37,099 bases of DNA from Curtobacterium pusillum. GTDB taxonomy: Bacteria > Actinomycetota > Actinomycetes > Actinomycetales > Microbacteriaceae. Below the pieces are notes generated by a model. It made no database searches, was not told the DNA's origin, and saw only the letters and a list, made by a program, of their open reading frames with translations. A program made the position numbers and the translations under genes. The DNA lies in contig NZ_JABMCE010000067.1 of NCBI RefSeq assembly GCF_013359865.1, positions 1 to 37,099 of the forward strand. The letters run 5' to 3'. This document shows positions 32,942 to 37,099 of the stretch, in pieces (position 1 is the stretch's first letter; the number at the start of each line of letters is the position of its first letter).

Positions 32942-33661
32942 ATGAGCCCTTCCGAGCCGCATGTCGGCGAAGCACACGTCGGGGATCTGTCGTCCCGTCT
33001 GAACTGGTTGCGCGCCGGTGTCCTCGGCGCGAATGACGGGATCGTATCGACTGCGTCGATCGTGGTCGGCGTTGCTGGCGCGTCGACGTCCGGCGCCGCG
33101 ATCGCAACGGCTGGTGTTGCTGCCCTGGTTGGTGGTGCGATCTCGATGGCGCTCGGCGAGTACGTGTCGGTCAGTAGCCAGAGCGACAGCCAACGTGCGC
33201 TTATCGAGAAGGAACGCACCGAGCTGCGTGACGACCCGGAAACGGAACTCGAGGAACTCACGCAGCTCTGGCAGCAGCGCGGCTTGCAGCGTTCGACCGC
33301 CGCGCAGGTGGCTGCCGAACTCACCGAACGCGACCCGTTGGCAGCGCACCTGTCTACGGAACTCGGCATCGACGAGGACGCGGTCGTCAGTCCATGGCAT
33401 GCCGCGTTCGCATCCGCAGGGGCGTTCGCGGTCGGTGCGATCCTGCCGCTGCTGGCGATCCTGCTACCGCCGGAGAGCATCCGGGTGCCGGTCACGTTCA
33501 TCGTGGTCCTGATCGCACTCGCCCTCACCGGCGCGACCGGCGCGAAGATCGGCGGCGGCTCCATCCCCCGCGCCACAATCCGTGTCCTCATCGGCGGCGC
33601 ACTCGCCCTCGCAGCGACCTTCATCATCGGCTCGCTCCTTGGCACCTCAGGAGCCGTCTAA
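32942..33661 (+). CDS. VIT1/CCC1-family iron/manganese transporter
   Basis: The product is 239 residues. LRAGVLGANDGIVSTASIVVGVAGA (segment 1) and GAISMALGEYVSVSSQSDSQ (segment 2) are the hallmark VIT motifs. A helical metal-binding domain rich in Glu (residues about 85-150, with ELEELTQLWQQRG) precedes three more segments. It moves Fe(II) or Mn(II) out of the cytoplasm. The ATG at 32942 was used; a GTG two codons earlier is in frame. The ribosome site is weak. Confidence 0.92.
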   Translation: MSPSEPHVGEAHVGDLSSRLNWLRAGVLGANDGIVSTASIVVGVAGASTSGAAIATAGVAALVGGAISMALGEYVSVSSQSDSQRALIEKERTELRDDPETELEELTQLWQQRGLQRSTAAQVAAELTERDPLAAHLSTELGIDEDAVVSPWHAAFASAGAFAVGAILPLLAILLPPESIRVPVTFIVVLIALALTGATGAKIGGGSIPRATIRVLIGGALALAATFIIGSLLGTSGAV

Positions 33662-33718
33662 CACTGATCGTGCATCGAGGCACCACACTCCCACGCGACA
33701 GCCGCCGTGGAGGGCTCA

Positions 33719-33759
33719 CGTCGACCTGATGATGAACCCGAATCATCGTGAGGTCGACG
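33719..33759. terminator. Convergent hairpin terminator
   Basis: A 9-bp stem (33719-33727 / 33751-33759) with an inner ATGAT/ATCAT pairing (33729-33733 / 33742-33746) lies between the VIT-family gene and the convergent gene, whose stop codon is inside it. No T-run is present. Confidence 0.6.
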
Positions 33760-34078
33760 CCAGCTGCTCAGTCGAATAAGCGCAGTCGCCGTCGCCGTCG
33801 GATCCGGCACGGTGCCACGGCGGAGCTCCAGGTATGTCGAGGGCAGCGGCCATCACGCCGACGGCGGCGGCATGAGTGAGCGCCGCGATTCGCGCGTCGC
33901 GTTCGCGCTGCTGTGCACTCGACCCTGTCGCGCTGGGGAGCACCTGCCAGCCGGGTGGTAGCTGCCTTGAGACAGCGGCGGCAGCGGTGTCGACATCACG
34001 ATCGACGCAGGTGAGCGGGACGGCGTTCTCCTGCGAGTCGCCGATCCGGGCGACCATGACGACCACCTGCACACTCAT
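33743..34078 (-). CDS. Hypothetical protein, 111 residues
   Basis: The ATG at 34078 was chosen; an upstream TTG at 34102 also fits. Residues 1-12 are hydrophobic (MSVQVVVMVARI), and the rest is soluble with AVSRQLPPGWQVLPSATGSS and a His/Trp-containing segment. No family is recognised. It follows the dehydrogenase on the same strand, 24 bases from its stop codon if the ATG start is used. Confidence 0.45.
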   Translation of the reverse strand: MSVQVVVMVARIGDSQENAVPLTCVDRDVDTAAAAVSRQLPPGWQVLPSATGSSAQQRERDARIAALTHAAAVGVMAAALDIPGAPPWHRAGSDGDGDCAYSTEQLASTSR

Positions 34079-34102
34079 CACAGCAGTGTCACACGTTGCC
34101 AA

Positions 34103-35179
34103 TCACGGGTGGTGGTGTCGGACGGTGAGCACGATGTTGCCGAACCGGCCCGGACGTTGGAACGCGCGTTGTGCGTCGGCGATCTGGTCGAGCGGGAACG
34201 TTTCGGCGACCAGCGGTCGGAGTTCGTCATGCTCGATTGCTGAGATGACCTGGGGAAACACATCGTCGGCCCAGGACGTTGTGCCGACGAGGCGGATGTC
34301 TCGAAGGTAGAGGCGGCGCAGGTCCAGCTCGACGATCGGCCCCGCGATCGCTCCGGATGTGACATAGGTGCCGCCGGAGACGAGCGCTTCGAGCACCGAA
34401 CTGAATCCGGGACCAGCGACGTTGTCGATGACGACGTCGACGCGCAGGTCCCCGAGCGCTTCGATGAGGTCGGCGTCCCGATCGATGACGTCGGTGACGC
34501 CGAGATCACGCAGCGGTGCATGCTTCGATGCACTGGCGACAGCCACCACGTCAGCGCCACGACGAAGCGCAAGCTGGACCGCGGCTGACCCCACACCGCC
34601 CGCAGCGCCCGTGACGAGGACCCTGCTGCCCCGTCCGATGCCGGTGCGTTCGACCATGTTCTCCGCCGTGCCCGAAGAACACGGGATCGATGCCAGCTCC
34701 ACGTCTGTCCAATTGGAATCAACGGGGAACGTTTCGGCGGCGGGTACGACCGTGTACTCCGCGAACGCACCGTCGCGGTCCGACCCAAACCACAGCGGTA
34801 CCCCATTCCGGCGTTGGGTCAGCATGCACGAGCGCACGAGAACGCGGCGCCCCTGCAAGGTCGGCGCCACACCAGCGCCGACGGCTACGACAGTGCCGCA
34901 GCCATCGGCGCCTTGGATCAGTGGGAAGACCGTCGCTCCGTTGTACCCACCTGGCTGCTTCGCGCTGATCGGATGCGCATCCGCGGTGCCGCTGCGGACA
35001 TCACGGCTGTACCAACCGAGCCGCGTATTGATGTCCGTGTTGTTCACTCCCGCTGCGCTGACACGGATCAGCACTTCCTCCGACCCGACAGGAGGAACCG
35101 GGACCTGCGTGACCTGCACCATCTCGGGACCACCAATACCGGTCGTCACGACGGCACGCATTGTCTGCAGCTCCGTCAT
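34103..35179 (-). CDS. Zinc-type alcohol dehydrogenase-like / quinone oxidoreductase
   Basis: The product is 358 residues of the medium-chain dehydrogenase family: an N-terminal GroES-like domain (VLIRVSAAGVNNTDINTR, IQGADGCGTVVAVG), then a Rossmann domain with VLVTGAAGGVGSAAVQLA for NAD(P)H. The catalytic zinc cysteine is not at the usual place (VNNTD), so it is more likely a zinc-free quinone or enone reductase. The ATG at 35179 has GGAGTGGAG upstream and overlaps the preceding stop (ATGA). Confidence 0.88.
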   Translation of the reverse strand: MTELQTMRAVVTTGIGGPEMVQVTQVPVPPVGSEEVLIRVSAAGVNNTDINTRLGWYSRDVRSGTADAHPISAKQPGGYNGATVFPLIQGADGCGTVVAVGAGVAPTLQGRRVLVRSCMLTQRRNGVPLWFGSDRDGAFAEYTVVPAAETFPVDSNWTDVELASIPCSSGTAENMVERTGIGRGSRVLVTGAAGGVGSAAVQLALRRGADVVAVASASKHAPLRDLGVTDVIDRDADLIEALGDLRVDVVIDNVAGPGFSSVLEALVSGGTYVTSGAIAGPIVELDLRRLYLRDIRLVGTTSWADDVFPQVISAIEHDELRPLVAETFPLDQIADAQRAFQRPGRFGNIVLTVRHHHP

Positions 35180-35979
35180 GCTCCACTCCCTACCGGATGT
35201 AGTTGCGGATACCCATCGATCAGAGCCTGCGGAGCTGCGGCCGGTGGGGCGCTCTCTGTGGGCGGAGTCGAATCGTCGTAGCGGAGGAACACGACGATCC
35301 GATCGTTCGCTTGCCCGACGAAGAGCCCAACGGCACCGTCCTCCCACCCGGACAGATTCGTTGCCCCGGTGCTCTGCAACGCATCCGTCGCCCTCCCGGT
35401 GAGCGCTGGAATAGACCCCTTCGGGGCGCTGGGCCGGTCAGCACCCGCGGGCAGGCGAACGAGCGCGGACACGAATCGGCCGTTCCGAGACGCCGATGAC
35501 CGTAGCCGTTCCGTACCCTGCGGCAGAGTGATACCAGTTCGGGCTTCCACCGTGCTCAGCGGAGTCGCCGTGCACAGCCCGATGCGTAGGCAGTCTCCAA
35601 GGGGTCCCGGGTGCGCTGCCCGAGCGACGATCACCCATCCACCGCCGGTGAGCACCGCGACGAGGAGTGCGGACAATGCGGCGAACGCCACCATCAGCTG
35701 CACCACTGCGGCGGTCCGGGCCGTAGCCTCACGTCCCACCACGTGTTGAACTGGGGGGAGCTGCTGCACCCGTTCGAGCTCTCGGGCAGCAGCACGAGTG
35801 AGGTCAGGCAGAGGCGTGCGTGTTTCTTGGAGTGCGGCGCCTGGCGGGAGCGGTTCGACGGCCAGTGACGAGTCGCGGTGGAACCCACGCATGACAACGG
35901 CCCGCGCGGTCGCCTCCATGACGGTCGGCGCCTCGATGGCAACGACGCGTCCTGACTGGCTGACTCGAAACACGGGCAT
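35176..35979 (-). CDS. Single-span membrane protein of unknown function
   Basis: The product is 267 residues. A small N-terminal domain (residues 1-45, MPVFRVSQSGRVVAIEAPTV) and a soluble linker lead to one membrane segment at about 90-115. The rest is an extracytoplasmic domain containing DCLRIGLC, with two cysteines likely bridged outside. The family is not recognised. GAGGG lies upstream of the ATG at 35979, and an open frame further upstream looks like a shadow. It is co-translated with the dehydrogenase and divergent from the stress-protein gene. Confidence 0.6.
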   Translation of the reverse strand: MPVFRVSQSGRVVAIEAPTVMEATARAVVMRGFHRDSSLAVEPLPPGAALQETRTPLPDLTRAAARELERVQQLPPVQHVVGREATARTAAVVQLMVAFAALSALLVAVLTGGGWVIVARAAHPGPLGDCLRIGLCTATPLSTVEARTGITLPQGTERLRSSASRNGRFVSALVRLPAGADRPSAPKGSIPALTGRATDALQSTGATNLSGWEDGAVGLFVGQANDRIVVFLRYDDSTPPTESAPPAAAPQALIDGYPQLHPVGSGA

Positions 35980-36233
35980 CCCACAACCCTCGCCGTTCCG
36001 CCGGAGCTGTGCGGCGACTGATACAGAAACGAAACACAGACACTGAGCTCGCTTTCTCGGCATCGCGACACCTGACGGCGAAGAAGATACGTACGCGCCG
36101 CCGCTCGCTGGTGCATACTGGTGGAGTCTTCGGACCCGGCAGTGGGGCTTGCCGAACCCAACCTCGACACTCGTCGACAACAGTCCCTATCTCAGCTGGT
36201 CGCGCTTGTGCGCGCCTGAGGTAGGGAGACGAC

Positions 36234-36740
36234 ATGGGACAAGCAGCATCGGACGGCCCGGTCGTCGTCGGCGTGCAGGCTGGTCAGGTACGCGACGTCG
36301 TCACGGTCGCAGCGCAGATCGCGGAACGCTTCTCTGTTCCTCTCGTATGCGTGACCGTCGACCCGGCGCTCCTGTCAGCCGGGAACCGAGCGGACGGGTC
36401 CGAGATCATCGAACCGATCGATCCAGACTCGGCGGACGCCAGGCCGACGGATCTTCCTGACGCGGATCGGGCAGTCATCGACCAGATCGCCGCTGTCCAT
36501 TCAGCCGAAGTCACGGTGCTGACGAAGGTCGGCGATCCCGGGCGCGCACTGGCCGCGGTCGCCGAAGAGCACGACGCGTTGATGATCGTGGTCGGTACCC
36601 AGACCGGTCGGCGGCGGATCACGGAGTTCTTCAACGGGTTGGTCGCGGCGCGGCTTGCGCATCAGCAGCACCGTCCCGTTCTCGTGGTCCCCGTGGACCC
36701 GGTGGGGTTCGATGACCCGCTTCCGTGGGATGCGTCGTGA
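36234..36740 (+). CDS. Universal stress protein (UspA family)
   Basis: The product is 168 residues with one Usp domain. VVVGVQAGQVRDVVTVAAQI starts it. The nucleotide-binding signature near the end, VGTQTGRRRITEFFNG followed by RPVLVVP, is a variant of the G-x2-G-x9-G-S/T motif of ATP-binding members. Such proteins support survival under oxidative, metal or hypoxic stress. GTAGGGAG lies upstream of the ATG. The stop overlaps the next start (GTGA). Confidence 0.85.
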   Translation: MGQAASDGPVVVGVQAGQVRDVVTVAAQIAERFSVPLVCVTVDPALLSAGNRADGSEIIEPIDPDSADARPTDLPDADRAVIDQIAAVHSAEVTVLTKVGDPGRALAAVAEEHDALMIVVGTQTGRRRITEFFNGLVAARLAHQQHRPVLVVPVDPVGFDDPLPWDAS

Positions 36741-37099
36741 GTGGCGCACTGGTGCTCCTTCGGCACGGTGAGAGCACCACGAACCAGGCCGGGACCTTCA
36801 CCGGCCTGGTCGACGTGCTCCTCACCGCTCGCGGTGAGGAGCAGGCCCGACAAGCCGGCCGGCTTCTCGCCGCGCACCACGTGATCCCGGACCTGATCCT
36901 CACGTCGACGTTGCAGCGCGCCGTCCACACCGCGGACCTCGTCAGCGACGTCCTCGGCCGGGACATCCCGACCACCGCGGTGTGGGAGTTGAACGAGCGG
37001 AACTTCGGCGCGCTCACCGGGATGACCAAGGCGGCATCCCTCGCTGCGCTTGGGGACGCCGAGTACCTGCGGCTGCGCCGTTCCCGAGACGGCCGACCA
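36737..37099 (+). CDS. 2,3-bisphosphoglycerate-dependent phosphoglycerate mutase, truncated by window end
   Basis: A GTG at 36737 overlaps the stress-protein stop, and 121 codons are visible to the window edge with no stop. The N-terminus has LVLLRHGESTTNQAGTFTGL with the phospho-histidine in RHGES, then DLILTSTLQRAVHTADL and VWELNERNFGALTGMTK, all typical of dPGM, which is normally about 250 residues. It interconverts 2- and 3-phosphoglycerate. The copy number elsewhere in the genome is unknown. Confidence 0.88.
   Translation, partial: MSGALVLLRHGESTTNQAGTFTGLVDVLLTARGEEQARQAGRLLAAHHVIPDLILTSTLQRAVHTADLVSDVLGRDIPTTAVWELNERNFGALTGMTKAASLAALGDAEYLRLRRSRDGRP

Overview
The window is high-G+C DNA with strong Shine-Dalgarno sites, many GTG starts and many 4-base stop/start overlaps. 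Together with the gene families this points to an actinobacterium; Microbacteriaceae is my best guess from gene style, not a proof. No transposase, integrase, tRNA, rRNA or CRISPR array is visible. The content is accessory: several metal- and sulfur-stress modules side by side, as on a large plasmid or resistance island.

Layout. (1) 1-2474: an FAD/NAD(P) oxidoreductase divergent from an As(III)-type ArsR, then an 18-cysteine copper-storage (Csp-like) protein. (2) 2558-8978, minus strand: a System II cytochrome c maturation set (TlpA lipoprotein, CcdA, ResB, CcsB), with one M23 peptidase gene upstream and another coupled to its last gene. (3) 9117-13958: copper handling, with a DUF305 lipoprotein, a Cys/His/Met-rich membrane protein, a CsoR repressor, a His-rich anchored protein, CopZ and the CopA P-type ATPase. 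(4) 14040-21978: an eight-gene complex I-like operon with nuoA, a NuoB-like gene, and nuoH, J, K, L, M and N. It has no NADH, flavin, NuoC/NuoD or Fe-S modules. (5) 22360-24720: a DUF4383 membrane protein, then a KmtR-type repressor, a CDF exporter with a long Glu-His repeat and a MhuD-like monooxygenase. (6) 24780-25545: tandem terminator-like repeats and a small membrane protein. (7) 25585-30849: a persulfide/sulfide detoxification regulon (CstR-like repressor, rhodanese, DsrE-like, TauE exporter, a broken TlpA gene, thioredoxin, CstB-like persulfide dioxygenase, two tiny Zn-ribbon proteins). (8) 31088-37099: an extra Lgt, DUF2231 and VIT-family membrane proteins, a zinc-type dehydrogenase with two hypothetical genes, a universal stress protein, and a phosphoglycerate mutase cut by the window end.

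How the parts work together. CopZ/CopA, Csp, the CsoR and the His-rich membrane proteins form a copper buffer and export system. Lgt would lipidate the TlpA and DUF305 lipoproteins. The CstR-like repressor probably acts at three near-identical palindromes, each lying between -35 and -10 elements. The two copper-type operators, before copZ and before nuoA, instead lie just downstream of matching -10 boxes. The complex I-like operon therefore looks controlled like the copper exporter. Its NuoB-like subunit has lost the Fe-S ligands and carries a His/Met-rich linker, which makes it the most unusual part of the window.
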